NCBI GenBank assembly: GCA_937944485.1
Contig: CALDYU010000008.1
Location: 1 to 64,000, forward strand
Direction: 5' to 3'
DNA: 64,000 nucleotides
Source of the DNA: an uncultured Flavobacteriaceae bacterium
Lineage (GTDB): Bacteria; Bacteroidota; Bacteroidia; Flavobacteriales; Flavobacteriaceae
Shown: positions 53,642 through 62,788 of the stretch, piece after piece
Layout of the letters: each line of letters begins with the position of its first letter
How positions within the stretch are numbered: position 1 is the first letter of the stretch
Notes under the pieces: model-generated
The model's database searches: none
Told to the model about the DNA's origin: nothing
The model's input: the letters and a program-made list of their open reading frames with translations, nothing else
Position numbers and translations under genes: made by a program

Positions 53642-54844
53642 ATGAAAACAAAACTTCTGGCCCTTGGCCTTATTTTAAGTGTTTCTTGTTTGACATATGC
53701 TCAAGAAACAAATGCTCCCGCTTTTGGAAAAGGACTTTTTAATTTAGTTGGAAAAGATAGCACATGGACCATGAAAATTGGCACGCGCATGCAATTCTTA
53801 GGCATCGCTACATGGGACGAAGGCGCCGATGGGGATTTAGTTGACCCTCAGCAAAACTTCCTCGTTAGACGTGCTCGATTAAAATTCGACGGCTTTGCTT
53901 ATTCTCCTAAGTTGAAGTATAAATTAGAATTAGGTCTTTCAAACAGAGATATCTCTGGCGGTTCTGAGTTTACTAGAAATACACCTCGTTATATTCTCGA
54001 TGCCGTTGTCATGTGGAATTTTCATGAAAATTTTGAACTTTGGGTAGGTCAAACCAAACTTCCGGGAAACATTGAACGGGTCATTTCTTCAGGAAATCTG
54101 CAACAAGTAGACCGTTCTCTGGTTAATAGTCGGTTCAATATTGACCGTGATATGGGTATACAGTTAAGACACCATATTAAACTAGGTGAAAAATTCTTAA
54201 TGCGTGAAAAATTTGCCTTATCACAAGGTGAGGGAAGAAATATCACGCAAGGTAACTTAGGCGGGCACCAATATACGGGTCGTATAGAGCTTTTACCTTT
54301 TGGAAAATTCAAGAGTAAAGGGGACTACAGCGGAAGTGATCTTAAAAAAGAAGAAAAACCTAAACTCATGTTCGCGGTAAACTACGACATCAATCAAAAT
54401 GCTGTCAAAACCAGAAGTAATCAAGGTTCTTACATGAGAAATGATATAGGTTTTTACGAGACTAATATCAACACCTTCTTCTTTGATGGAATGTACAAGC
54501 ATAACGGATTCTCTTTTATGTGGGAGTATGCCAATAGAACTGCTGATGATCCTATTGCAAAAAATTCAGATGGTACCGAGACTGGTGATGTCGTATGGGT
54601 GGGTAATGGTTTAAACTTACAAACTGGTTATTTACTAAAAAGTAATTGGGAGTTGTCTGGAAGATATACCAATATTAATTTAGATGACATTACCGGAAGA
54701 AACGCTGAAACGCAATACACTTTGGGTCTTTCTAGGTATATCGTTGGGCATAAATTAAAGGTGCAAACAGATTTAAGCTACCTTTCTGTAAACGGTGGTT
54801 CAGACGAATTGATGTACCGACTACAATTTGATATACATTTCTAA
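53642..54844 (+). CDS. Phosphate-selective porin O/P family protein
   Basis: 400 residues from MKTKLLALGLIL (an earlier in-frame start would cross the promoter). Signal peptide to CLTYAQ. The porin family pattern is clear: SFxNW-like KIGTRMQFLGIATWD, FLVRRARLKFDGFAYSPKLKYKLELG, FELWVGQTKLPGNIERVISSGNLQQVDRS, and closing YRLQFDIHF with terminal Phe. Family members are trimeric or monomeric barrels selective for phosphate or polyphosphate. The Pho-like triple repeat upstream and the PiT gene downstream agree. Confidence 0.9.
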   Translation: MKTKLLALGLILSVSCLTYAQETNAPAFGKGLFNLVGKDSTWTMKIGTRMQFLGIATWDEGADGDLVDPQQNFLVRRARLKFDGFAYSPKLKYKLELGLSNRDISGGSEFTRNTPRYILDAVVMWNFHENFELWVGQTKLPGNIERVISSGNLQQVDRSLVNSRFNIDRDMGIQLRHHIKLGEKFLMREKFALSQGEGRNITQGNLGGHQYTGRIELLPFGKFKSKGDYSGSDLKKEEKPKLMFAVNYDINQNAVKTRSNQGSYMRNDIGFYETNINTFFFDGMYKHNGFSFMWEYANRTADDPIAKNSDGTETGDVVWVGNGLNLQTGYLLKSNWELSGRYTNINLDDITGRNAETQYTLGLSRYIVGHKLKVQTDLSYLSVNGGSDELMYRLQFDIHF

Positions 54845-54850
54845 AAAAGA

Positions 54851-54894
54851 TAACATTGAGGTAACACAGTCTACGTCAAGACTATAGATATTTG
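54851..54894 (+). promoter_or_regulatory. PhoB-box-like repeats and promoter of the PiT gene
   Basis: TAACAT at 54851 and TAACAC at 54862, 11 bp apart. -7 box GATATTTG ends at 54894, 32 bp (21 + 11) after the last repeat start, with a degenerate unit at 54873. Only 6 bp separate the porin stop from the first repeat. Confidence 0.65.
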
Positions 54895-54917
54895 AAAATT
54901 AATAACTACCTAAGATT

Positions 54918-57221
54918 ATGGATAATATTTACTTGTTAATTGTTATTGCTCTGGCCGTTTTAGCCATTGCCGATTTAGTTGTAGGTGTCAGCAATGATGC
55001 GGTCAACTTTTTGAACTCTGCGATTGGATCAAAAGCTATATCGTTTAAAACTGTTATGATTGTAGCCAGTTTGGGTATGATCTGCGGTACCGTGTTTTCA
55101 AGTGGATTAATGGAAGTTGCTCGTAAAGGAATTTTTAATCCGGGTGAGTTCTATTTTAATGAAATCATGTTCATTTTTATGGCAGTTATGATTACTGATA
55201 TTCTATTGCTTGATTTTTTCAACACTTTAGGTATGCCTACATCTACAACGGTTTCTATAGTCTTCAACTTGTTAGGGGCCGCAGTTGCTATGTCACTTAT
55301 CAAAATTGTAGCCGACAACGGTAATTTTTCTGAAGTTGTAAATTATATCAACACCGAAAAAGCGATTCAAATTATTTCGGGTATTCTCTTATCGGTGGTC
55401 GTCGCCTTTACCATTGGCGCCATTGTGCAATGGATTTCAAGGCTACTATTATCGTATCATTTTGAGAAAAAAGCAATGTGGGTTGCTGCCTTATTTGGGG
55501 GAGTAGCACTTTCAGCAATTACATATTTCATTTTTATGAAAGGTATCAAAGGTACCCCATATGCGGGAGAAACCTTTGACCTTATTGGAGGTGTTAAAAT
55601 CAAAGATTTTCTTGAAGATCAATGGATGGCTATTGCTGGTGTTAATTTTGTGGTCTGGTCTTTTCTATCTTATGTTTTAATGAGTTTTGCAAAAGTGAAC
55701 ATCTATAAAGTGATTATTGGTGTGGGGACTTTTGCACTTGCACTGGCATTTGCAGGAAATGATTTGGTAAACTTCATCGGCGTACCAATCGCTGCATGGC
55801 AATCATACGAAGCATGGGAAGCTGCTGGCATACCTGCCACAGAATTCAGCATGGAAGTACTTTCGAAAAAAGTGCCTACCCCAACATTGCTGTTGTTCCT
55901 ATCAGGTGTAATAATGGTAATCACCTTATGGTTATCCAAAAAAGCGAGATATGTTGCTGATACCGAAATTAATCTTTCTCGTGAAGGTGAAGCCAAAGAA
56001 CGTTTTCAGCCTAATTTTCTTTCAAGAGGAATAGTAAGAGGGTCTATAGTTATTTCGAATTGGTTCAACACATTACTGCCAAGTTCAGTAAAATCAACAA
56101 TAGATAATCAGTTTGAAAAGCCCGTGATTGCGCTGTCTAAAGATCGCGTACACGAATTGCCTGCCTTTGATATGGTAAGAGCAGCTGTTAACTTGATGGT
56201 TGCCGGAATTTTGATTTCAATTGCAACGTCGTACAAATTACCTTTATCAACTACCTATGTAACCTTTATGGTGGCCATGGGTACTTCTTTAGCGGATAGA
56301 GCATGGGGCGCAGAAAGTGCCGTATATCGCGTTGCTGGGGTGCTTAATGTTATCGGGGGGTGGTTTGGCACAGCAATTATAGCATTTATTGCTGCAGGTA
56401 CTGTTTTGACGATTATAAATTTTGGAAAAGGTGCCGCCATAGCAATTTTGTTATTTACAGCAGTTTTACTTTTAGCTAGAAATTATATCGCTTATAATAA
56501 AAAAGCAAAAGAACAAAAAGCCGAAGACACCTTAGATAAAGCTGAAAGCAGCTCTATTCAAGGTGTCATTGAAGAAAGTGCCGGAAATATAGCCAGAGTT
56601 GTTAAAAGAACGAATAAACTATATACTAATAGTATTAACGGACTTGCCGTTCAAGACTTAAAACTCTTAAAAAAGAATAAAAAGGGCGTAATTAAATTAT
56701 CATCTGAAATAGATGATCTACGAGATAATATATTTTATTTTATTAAGAATTTAGATGAAGCTAGTGTTGGTGCAAGTAATTTTTACATCAATATACTAGG
56801 GTATCTGCAAGATATGGCGCAATCTCTTGAATACATAACTAAGATTAGCCATAAGCATATCAACAACAATCATAAGAAATTAAAATACAATCAAATTAAG
56901 GAATTAAAGGAAATAGATGAAAAACTCGAAGCCATCCTTAACGATACGAAGATTGCTTTTGATAATAGATCGTTCGAAGAAATAGGAGCTGTTTTAAAGA
57001 GTAAACAAAGTTTGTTCGATATGGTATCTGAAAAAATTCAAACTCAAGTTTCAAGAACGCGAACAGAAGAATCGAGTCCGAAGAACACAACATTATACTT
57101 TTCCCTATTATTAGAAACAAAAGACTTGATGACGGCAACTATGAATCTTTTAGAGCAGTATCATACGGCGCATGATAGTTCAGTTGCCCCTGCAACGATA
57201 GAAGAGTCTAAAGGAGAATAA
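54918..57221 (+). CDS. PiT family phosphate permease fused to a PhoU-like domain
   Basis: 767 residues. The N-terminal 530 residues carry about ten to twelve membrane helices with the two PiT signatures: VGVSNDAVNFLNSAIGSK (about 23-40) and AFAGNDLVNFIGVPIAAW (about 275-295), and a late SLADRAWGAESAVYRVAGV. A linker follows, then about 220 residues of soluble helices (ESAGNIARVVKRTNKL, SSEIDDLRDNIFYFIKNLDEASVGASNFY, QDMAQSLEYITKIS) resembling a PhoU-type bundle. A usual PiT is 400-500 residues, so the fusion is notable. It imports inorganic phosphate; the tail may sense or gate it (inference). Confidence 0.88.
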   Translation: MDNIYLLIVIALAVLAIADLVVGVSNDAVNFLNSAIGSKAISFKTVMIVASLGMICGTVFSSGLMEVARKGIFNPGEFYFNEIMFIFMAVMITDILLLDFFNTLGMPTSTTVSIVFNLLGAAVAMSLIKIVADNGNFSEVVNYINTEKAIQIISGILLSVVVAFTIGAIVQWISRLLLSYHFEKKAMWVAALFGGVALSAITYFIFMKGIKGTPYAGETFDLIGGVKIKDFLEDQWMAIAGVNFVVWSFLSYVLMSFAKVNIYKVIIGVGTFALALAFAGNDLVNFIGVPIAAWQSYEAWEAAGIPATEFSMEVLSKKVPTPTLLLFLSGVIMVITLWLSKKARYVADTEINLSREGEAKERFQPNFLSRGIVRGSIVISNWFNTLLPSSVKSTIDNQFEKPVIALSKDRVHELPAFDMVRAAVNLMVAGILISIATSYKLPLSTTYVTFMVAMGTSLADRAWGAESAVYRVAGVLNVIGGWFGTAIIAFIAAGTVLTIINFGKGAAIAILLFTAVLLLARNYIAYNKKAKEQKAEDTLDKAESSSIQGVIEESAGNIARVVKRTNKLYTNSINGLAVQDLKLLKKNKKGVIKLSSEIDDLRDNIFYFIKNLDEASVGASNFYINILGYLQDMAQSLEYITKISHKHINNNHKKLKYNQIKELKEIDEKLEAILNDTKIAFDNRSFEEIGAVLKSKQSLFDMVSEKIQTQVSRTRTEESSPKNTTLYFSLLLETKDLMTATMNLLEQYHTAHDSSVAPATIEESKGE

Positions 57222-57273
57222 CGGTTAGTTAAACTTTATTTAAGTACCTTGTCATAGCAATTCATAAACTACG

Positions 57274-57984
57274 ATGAGGTACTTTTTTTTATACTCCGTT
57301 TTTTTTATTTCATTCTTTTCACTCGCACAAGAATTGACTGGTGAGCAACTTCTTGATAAAGCCATTTCTTATCATGATCCGAATAATTCTTGGGATTCAT
57401 TCAATGGTCATCTAAACATCATAATGACCACCGCTGATGGCAAAGAACGTAGAAGTAGTATCGTTATTAATCTTCCGAAAGAATATTTCCAAGTACACTC
57501 TACTCAAGATAATAATGTTATACAACGAACCCTCAACAAAGGTGAATGTGAGCTTATGCTAAACGGAAGCACAACCATATCAGAAGAAGACCAAAAAACG
57601 CATCGCTTGACCTGTGAAGGGGCAAATATGTATAAAAACTATTATTCCTACCTATATGGTTTGCCCATGAAGCTTAAAGACCCTGGTACCATAATAGAAC
57701 CTAGTACGGAGAAGAAAACTTTCAAGGGCAAGGAATACGTGGTTTTAAAGGTTACATACGAAGAAGAAGTAGGTGGTGACATTTGGTATTTTTACTTTGA
57801 TCCTAATACTTATGCCATGGAAGTATATCAGTTCTTTCGCGATGAATCGGTACCAGATGGGGAATATATTCTTCTCTCGGGCGAGGAAGAAATATCAGGA
57901 ATCAAAATGCCTAAAACCAGAGCCTGGTACTACAATAAAAATGATAAATACTTGGGTACTGATGTTTTGAGTACCGTGAATTAA
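57274..57984 (+). CDS. DUF6503-like secreted protein
   Basis: 236 residues. Signal peptide (FLYSVFFISFFSLAQ), then LTGEQLLDKAISYHDPNNSWDSFNG, and beta-strand-rich segments (RSSIVINLPKEYFQVHS, FKGKEYVVLKVTYEEEVGGD, WYFYFDPNTYAMEVYQFFRD). The LLDKAISYHDP opening is typical of DUF6503 proteins, which are exported and uncharacterised. It starts 53 bp after the PiT gene; no Pho box precedes it, so it might be read from the PiT transcript or independently. Confidence 0.75.
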   Translation: MRYFFLYSVFFISFFSLAQELTGEQLLDKAISYHDPNNSWDSFNGHLNIIMTTADGKERRSSIVINLPKEYFQVHSTQDNNVIQRTLNKGECELMLNGSTTISEEDQKTHRLTCEGANMYKNYYSYLYGLPMKLKDPGTIIEPSTEKKTFKGKEYVVLKVTYEEEVGGDIWYFYFDPNTYAMEVYQFFRDESVPDGEYILLSGEEEISGIKMPKTRAWYYNKNDKYLGTDVLSTVN

Positions 57985-58187
57985 AAAGTAGTTTTTGTCA
58001 TTCTTAATCTCCTAAAAATCAAAATACTACTACGCTAAACTATTTCCTTTCTTCGCGACAAAAGTAGTGCGTTCGCATACGCACGTCGAGCAATTGATAT
58101 CTTTCAACGAAATTTTCGAAGTTCTTGTTTCTTCCATAATACTATTACAACTAATAATAGTAATTTGAAGAACAAGTTATCATTTAC

Positions 58188-58595
58188 ATGAAAGTTTCCC
58201 TCCAAAAACAAACTCCAATTGTAGAACACGATCTTAAAATCGGAAAATTCACGTTCTATTCGAATATTATTATCGCTGAATTTAAAGAAGGAGTTTATGT
58301 TAATTTTGAAGATGCAGTCTATGCTATACAGGTTGCTCTTGAAATCTTTGGAACGGAGCAACCCGTAGTTTACATTTCTCATCGAAAGAATTCCTATTCA
58401 ATGAATCCGGCGAGCTATAAAGAAGTTATTGATTTCTTTCCGAATTTTGCGGGCTTTGCTGTGGTTACAAAAAACAAAAGAAGACGGATGCTTGCCTACC
58501 TTGAACGGATTTTTATTAAAAAACCTATTCGTGTTTTTGAGGAAATGGATGATGCCATGCTTTGGGCTAAAGAAATCATAGAACGAGCCTCATAA
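58188..58595 (+). CDS. STAS/SpoIIAA-like small protein
   Basis: 135 residues, cytoplasmic. Alternating beta/alpha segments (KFTFYSNIIIAEFKEGVYVN, FEDAVYAIQVALEIFG, QPVVYISHRKNSYSMNPASYKEV, FAGFAVVTKNKRRRMLAYLERIF, IRVFEEMDDAMLWAKEII) fit the STAS-like fold of similar flavobacterial proteins of unknown role. The Asn-Ser/Ser phosphoacceptor of SpoIIAA is not obvious. Gene on its own. Confidence 0.6.
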   Translation: MKVSLQKQTPIVEHDLKIGKFTFYSNIIIAEFKEGVYVNFEDAVYAIQVALEIFGTEQPVVYISHRKNSYSMNPASYKEVIDFFPNFAGFAVVTKNKRRRMLAYLERIFIKKPIRVFEEMDDAMLWAKEIIERAS

Positions 58596-58620
58596 CATTT
58601 CTATGAGCTAGATTGATATA

Positions 58621-59205
58621 CTACCTATAAAAATTCATCTCATCCAAATATTTCCATACCGCGTCGGGAAGCATTGTTCGAATATTTTTTCCAGCAGCAT
58701 GGTTTTTTCGAATAAAGGTAGAGGACACCTCCATTATAGGTGCATCTACCTTATGAATCTTCGGATGATCGCTAAATTTATGTTCAGTGCTACCTTCTGA
58801 AATTCTAGGATAAACATAAAGATGGTAGTTTTCTAAAATAGCCTCATAGTTTTTCCATTTATGGAACCCTTTTAAATTATCTTCCCCCATAATAAGACAA
58901 AAATTAAAATCATCACCATAGGTCTCCTCTAAATGTACTAGCGTATTAATGGTATAGTTTGGCTGTGGTAAATCAAACTCTATTTTACTAGGTTTTAATT
59001 TAACAAAGTCATTGGTCGCCTCTAAAACCATTTGAAAACGATGGTTATTATTCAATAGAGTTTTCTTGGTTTTAAACGGACTTTGAGGGGTTACTACAAA
59101 CCACACCTCATCTAAATCGGAAAACTCTGCCATATAATTGGCAATAACCATATGCCCTATATGAATGGGGTTAAAAGTTCCGAAGAAAAGCCCAACTTTT
59201 TTCAT
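58621..59205 (-). CDS. nadD: Nicotinate-nucleotide adenylyltransferase
   Basis: 194 residues. Nucleotidyltransferase motif GTFNPIHIGHMVIANYMAEF (GxFxPxHxGH), followed by WFVVTPQSPFKTKK and the C-terminal SSTFIRKNHAAGKNI (ISSTxxR). It makes deamido-NAD in NAD synthesis. It lies 41 bp after gmk, the last gene of the block. Confidence 0.95.
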   Translation of the reverse strand: MKKVGLFFGTFNPIHIGHMVIANYMAEFSDLDEVWFVVTPQSPFKTKKTLLNNNHRFQMVLEATNDFVKLKPSKIEFDLPQPNYTINTLVHLEETYGDDFNFCLIMGEDNLKGFHKWKNYEAILENYHLYVYPRISEGSTEHKFSDHPKIHKVDAPIMEVSSTFIRKNHAAGKNIRTMLPDAVWKYLDEMNFYR

Positions 59206-59246
59206 CCATAAAAATTTAGGATCATTCTTGACTTATCAAGAATTTA

Positions 59247-59846
59247 TTACTTTTTATTTTTTTTAAGCTTGGTTTCGACACCAACGAAATCAGCAACTAA
59301 TTCATGTGCTTCATTCAATGCCATATCTAAATCATAATTCTTGATGACTTCATCAAATTGCGGCGCCGTAGCAAGTTCTACAGAAGCTTTTGCAATGCGC
59401 ATATTGATTTTATCATCACTTTCAGTACTACGCTTTTTTAATCTAATTTTTAATTCATCAACACTAGGAGGTTTTACAAAAACCGCTAAGGTCTCTTTAG
59501 GAAATTTTTTCTTTATTCGAAGTCCGCCAGCCACATCTATATCAAATATCACATTTTTACCTGCTGCCCATAAACGCTCTACTTCGCTTTTTAAGGTACC
59601 ATAGAAATTATCACGATACACCTCTTCCCATTCCAAAAAATCATCATTCTTTATATGCTTTTTGAATGTAGAGGCACTCATAAAATAGTAATGTTCGCCT
59701 TCCTTTTCAATGCCTCTGCTTGTTCTTGAAGTTGCTGATACTGAAAATGCTAAATTAAGTTCAGGTTGTTTTAGCAGGTGACGCACTATGGTTGTTTTGC
59801 CGCTTCCTGAAGGAGCCGAAAAAATGATGAGCTTACCTCCTTTCAT
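59247..59846 (-). CDS. gmk: Guanylate kinase
   Basis: 199 residues. P-loop FSAPSGSGKTTIVRHLL, GMP-binding SATSRTSRGIEKEGEHYYFM and DIDVAGGLRIKKKFP. It phosphorylates GMP to GDP. Its ATG shares one base with the yicC stop codon (TAATG), so translation is coupled. Confidence 0.96.
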   Translation of the reverse strand: MKGGKLIIFSAPSGSGKTTIVRHLLKQPELNLAFSVSATSRTSRGIEKEGEHYYFMSASTFKKHIKNDDFLEWEEVYRDNFYGTLKSEVERLWAAGKNVIFDIDVAGGLRIKKKFPKETLAVFVKPPSVDELKIRLKKRSTESDDKINMRIAKASVELATAPQFDEVIKNYDLDMALNEAHELVADFVGVETKLKKNKK

Positions 59847-60709
59847 TATAAAACATTAAGCATTTGTTCTTTTATTTTTTCAAGCTCATCTTTCATTTGA
59901 ACCACCAATTGTTGCATTGGAGCAAAATTAGCCTTTGAACCAATTGTATTAATTTCACGACCTATCTCTTGAGAAATAAATCCCAACTTTTTACCATTTG
60001 AATCACTAGAATTTAAGGTCTTCGTGAAATATTCGAGATGATTAGCTAAACGTACCTTTTCTTCAGTGATATCGTATTTTTCTAAGTAGTAAATAAGCTC
60101 TTGCTCAAATCGATTTGCATCCGTCTCAACGGCTATTTCAGCAATCGCTTTTTCAAGTCGTTCACGAACCTCAGCTTGTCGATCTGGATCTATGGCAACC
60201 ACTTGCTTTAGTAAGGCTTCTATTTTTTGAATACGCATTAGAAAGTCTTTCTCGAGAACACTACCTTCTTCAGAGCGAAACTTTGATATCTCAGTAAGTG
60301 CTTCTCGCAGTGCCCTTTTTATGACCTCATATTCTTCTTCGTCAATATCTTCTCTTTCGGTTTTCAAAGCGTCTGGAAGGCGCATAGCGATCTCTAACAA
60401 CGCAACAGAACCTCCTTTTTCACCAGATATACTGTCTAATTGCTTAATGTAATTCTGTACTACTTCTTTATTAATTTTAGCTGAAGCTTCTGCTCCTGTA
60501 GTCTCCACATATAGTCCAAAATCAACCTTACCCCGAATCAAATCACTAGCAATAATTTTTCGAAGTTCTAATTCCTTTTCTCGATAAGCCGGAGGCATAC
60601 GGGCATTTAAATCTAAATTTTTGCTGTTCAGGGATTTTAATTCTACTGTAATTTTTTTAGAAGAGAGCTGAATTACATGCTTCCCAAAACCTGTCATGGA
60701 TTGAATCAT
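59846..60709 (-). CDS. yicC: YicC family endoribonuclease-like protein
   Basis: 287 residues. It opens MIQSMTGFGKHVIQLSSKKITVELKSLNSKNLDLN, the YicC N-terminal signature, and closes RANFAPMQQLVVQMKDELEKIKEQMLNVL-like with the C-terminal KLGFISQEIGREINTIGSKAN motif (DUF1732). E. coli YicC acts on RNA. The yicC-gmk pair is common in bacteria. A -7 box lies 20 nt upstream. Confidence 0.94.
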   Translation of the reverse strand: MIQSMTGFGKHVIQLSSKKITVELKSLNSKNLDLNARMPPAYREKELELRKIIASDLIRGKVDFGLYVETTGAEASAKINKEVVQNYIKQLDSISGEKGGSVALLEIAMRLPDALKTEREDIDEEEYEVIKRALREALTEISKFRSEEGSVLEKDFLMRIQKIEALLKQVVAIDPDRQAEVRERLEKAIAEIAVETDANRFEQELIYYLEKYDITEEKVRLANHLEYFTKTLNSSDSNGKKLGFISQEIGREINTIGSKANFAPMQQLVVQMKDELEKIKEQMLNVL

Positions 60710-60729
60710 AAAGTCATTTTAGATAATAA

Positions 60730-60737
60730 CAAAGGTA
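60730..60737 (-). promoter_or_regulatory. -7 promoter box of yicC-gmk
   Basis: TACCTTTG on the minus strand matches TAnnTTTG, 20 nt before the yicC ATG. No -33 box. Confidence 0.4.
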
Positions 60738-60754
60738 TATAAATTTAACAGGTG

Positions 60755-61105
60755 CTATTTCTGATTTCCATTTTTATCAAATCGCTTATTCAATTGTGAT
60801 TCGCACCAGTACATCCCCACTCCAATTCCTATTAGCAAAGCAAATAGTGACATAATTGGCGATTTTTCAGGAGAAATTAAATAACTAACAATTCCTATAC
60901 CAAGTAATAGTAGTCCTAGCCAAATTAGCATATTGGCAGCAATTCTATTGGCATAATTCCAGATTTGCTGATTTGCCATACTGCGTCTCGTGCGGTAACC
61001 ATAAAAATGATTGATTTTTTTAGGAGGGTACTTTTTCGTTATTACGCCAATCATACTTAACAAAATACCTGAAATTACGGCTGCAAAAAAAAGTTCTAAT
61101 TGCAT
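60755..61105 (-). CDS. SdpI-like membrane protein
   Basis: 116 residues with three membrane helices. The loop HFYGYRTRRSMANQQIWNYANRIAANMLIW contains YGYRTxxSxxNxxxWxxAN, the SdpI/YhfL family signature. In B. subtilis SdpI gives immunity to a killing peptide; most relatives have no proven toxin. It starts 3 bp after the DUF1080 stop, so it is in the same transcript as the two lipoproteins. Confidence 0.82.
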   Translation of the reverse strand: MQLELFFAAVISGILLSMIGVITKKYPPKKINHFYGYRTRRSMANQQIWNYANRIAANMLIWLGLLLLGIGIVSYLISPEKSPIMSLFALLIGIGVGMYWCESQLNKRFDKNGNQK

Positions 61106-61108
61106 ACT

Positions 61109-61912
61109 TTATAGCTCTCTAACCCAAATATTTCTATAGCTAACACGACTATCATCTTGATGGTCTTGTAGAACAATAGGAGCCTTACCATGTGCTTCAT
61201 ACTTAGGCCAACCTATATATTGAATAGTGCCTTCTATTTCAAAATGATCTTGAATAAGAACGCCGTTGTGTAAAACAGTCACGAAAGCAGGTTGCTTCAA
61301 TTCTTCATTTTCAAATTTCGGAGCATGAAAAATTATATCATAAGAATTCCACTCTCCTGTTGGTGCTGAAGCCATTGCAAGAGGTATTGATTGTTTATAT
61401 ACTGCCCCTACTTGGCCGTTAGGGTAGGTAGGATTGTCATTATTATCTAATACCTGAATTTCATAACGTTGCTGTATAAATATGCCACTATTTGCTCTGG
61501 CTTGACCTTCGTTTTTAACTACTGCAGGAGATTTCCATTCAATATGCAATTGCATGTCACCAAAATTGCGCCGTGTTTGAATATTCCCCGTTTTATCTTT
61601 AACAGTCATACTTCCATCGGCATTAGAATGCCATTGTACGGCAGTGCTATCTGCTGTATGCACCCATTCATCAAAACCATTACCATCAAAAAGAACAATG
61701 GCATCACTAGGTACGCCATTATTTAAGGTCACTTTTGGCGGTATAGGCTCATAAACCTCAGTGGCCTCAGGGCTCGTAGGCTCTTCGCCAATATACTTTT
61801 CATTTTCTAATTGCTCTTTTTCAATATCATTTTTTTCACTAGATAAATTTTGAGCATTCTCTTTACATGTTGAAAATAAAAACAGTAATGTTGCTAGTAA
61901 AAAATATCTCAT
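61109..61912 (-). CDS. DUF1080 (3-keto-disaccharide hydrolase fold) lipoprotein
   Basis: 267 residues. Lipobox-like LLFLFSTCKEN. After a charged linker, a concanavalin-like domain with IVLFDGNGFDEWVHT, MTVKDKTGNIQTRRNF, WKSPAVVKNEGQARANSGIF, QQRYEIQVLDNNDNPTYPNG and a C-terminal IVLQDHQDDSRVSYRNIWVREL. DUF1080 members act on 3-keto-glycosides. It is periplasmic or surface-exposed and in tandem with a second paralogue 26 bp upstream in the same direction. Confidence 0.88.
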   Translation of the reverse strand: MRYFLLATLLFLFSTCKENAQNLSSEKNDIEKEQLENEKYIGEEPTSPEATEVYEPIPPKVTLNNGVPSDAIVLFDGNGFDEWVHTADSTAVQWHSNADGSMTVKDKTGNIQTRRNFGDMQLHIEWKSPAVVKNEGQARANSGIFIQQRYEIQVLDNNDNPTYPNGQVGAVYKQSIPLAMASAPTGEWNSYDIIFHAPKFENEELKQPAFVTVLHNGVLIQDHFEIEGTIQYIGWPKYEAHGKAPIVLQDHQDDSRVSYRNIWVREL

Positions 61913-61938
61913 TGCTTAGAGTATTAGAAAAGTAAAAA

Positions 61939-62697
61939 TTAAAGTTTCTTTATTTTAATATTTCGAAAACTCACTACATCATTATGATCTTGTAAGGCGA
62001 GCTTACCACTTGTAAATGTTCCGAAATTATCCCAAGATTCAAATTTCGATCCTATAAGTAATTCTTGGAGAGCCTCTCCTCCAACAGGAAAAGTAGCGAC
62101 TTCGACACCATTAAGTAAAGAAGTACCCATATTGGTTTTATGGTTTATCGTAATTACAGCAAGATTCCATTCTCCAATAGGTTTCGTTACATCTTCTGAA
62201 GGCGATACCAAGTCATATAAGGCTCCCGCTTGGTGCGATGTACCATTTTTGCCATCAGGGTGCTTATCATTGTCTAATACCTGTATTTCAAGTCCTGTTT
62301 GGTAGGGTTCCACATATTTTTCATCTTCACTTACCCCCCACATAATTCCACTATTACCAGCTTCCGAAATTTTCCATTCTAAAGAAAGAATAAAGCTTGA
62401 AAAGTTTTCTTTCGAAATGATATTAAACGATTGACGATTGCCATTTTCATCTTTGCGCTCTTCAGCCATAGGTGGGTGAAACAAAATCTCGCCATCTTTC
62501 TCTGACCAAAATTTAGGAACTTCACCTCCACCAAATGACTGCCAATCACTCAAAGACAAATGTTGCCATGATTCTTGCTTCTTCATCTCAGCTGATACCC
62601 TTTCAGTAACTTCTTTGGTATTTTCAATTTGCTTTTGTTTCTGCTTACATCCTACAGTAAGTAATAATGCTAAAGTTACCAGTGGTATATATTTCAT
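61939..62697 (-). CDS. DUF1080 lipoprotein, second paralogue
   Basis: 252 residues from MKYIPLVTLALLLTVGC (lipobox LTVGC; an in-frame upstream start would bury the lipobox). The domain runs from HLSLSDWQSFGGGEVPKFWS through NIISKENFSSFILSLEWKIS, AGNSGIMWGVSED, QTGLEIQVLDNDKHPDGKNGT to LALQDHNDVVSFRNIKIKKL. It differs from its neighbour in the substrate-side loops, so the two probably handle different glycosides or steps. Confidence 0.88.
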   Translation of the reverse strand: MKYIPLVTLALLLTVGCKQKQKQIENTKEVTERVSAEMKKQESWQHLSLSDWQSFGGGEVPKFWSEKDGEILFHPPMAEERKDENGNRQSFNIISKENFSSFILSLEWKISEAGNSGIMWGVSEDEKYVEPYQTGLEIQVLDNDKHPDGKNGTSHQAGALYDLVSPSEDVTKPIGEWNLAVITINHKTNMGTSLLNGVEVATFPVGGEALQELLIGSKFESWDNFGTFTSGKLALQDHNDVVSFRNIKIKKL

Positions 62698-62788
62698 AAG
62701 TCTAATTTTAGTCATTCTTAAAAGTATAACTGAAAATCTTAGAAACAAGGTTTTTTCTACGAACAACACTCACAAAGGTGTTTACATA

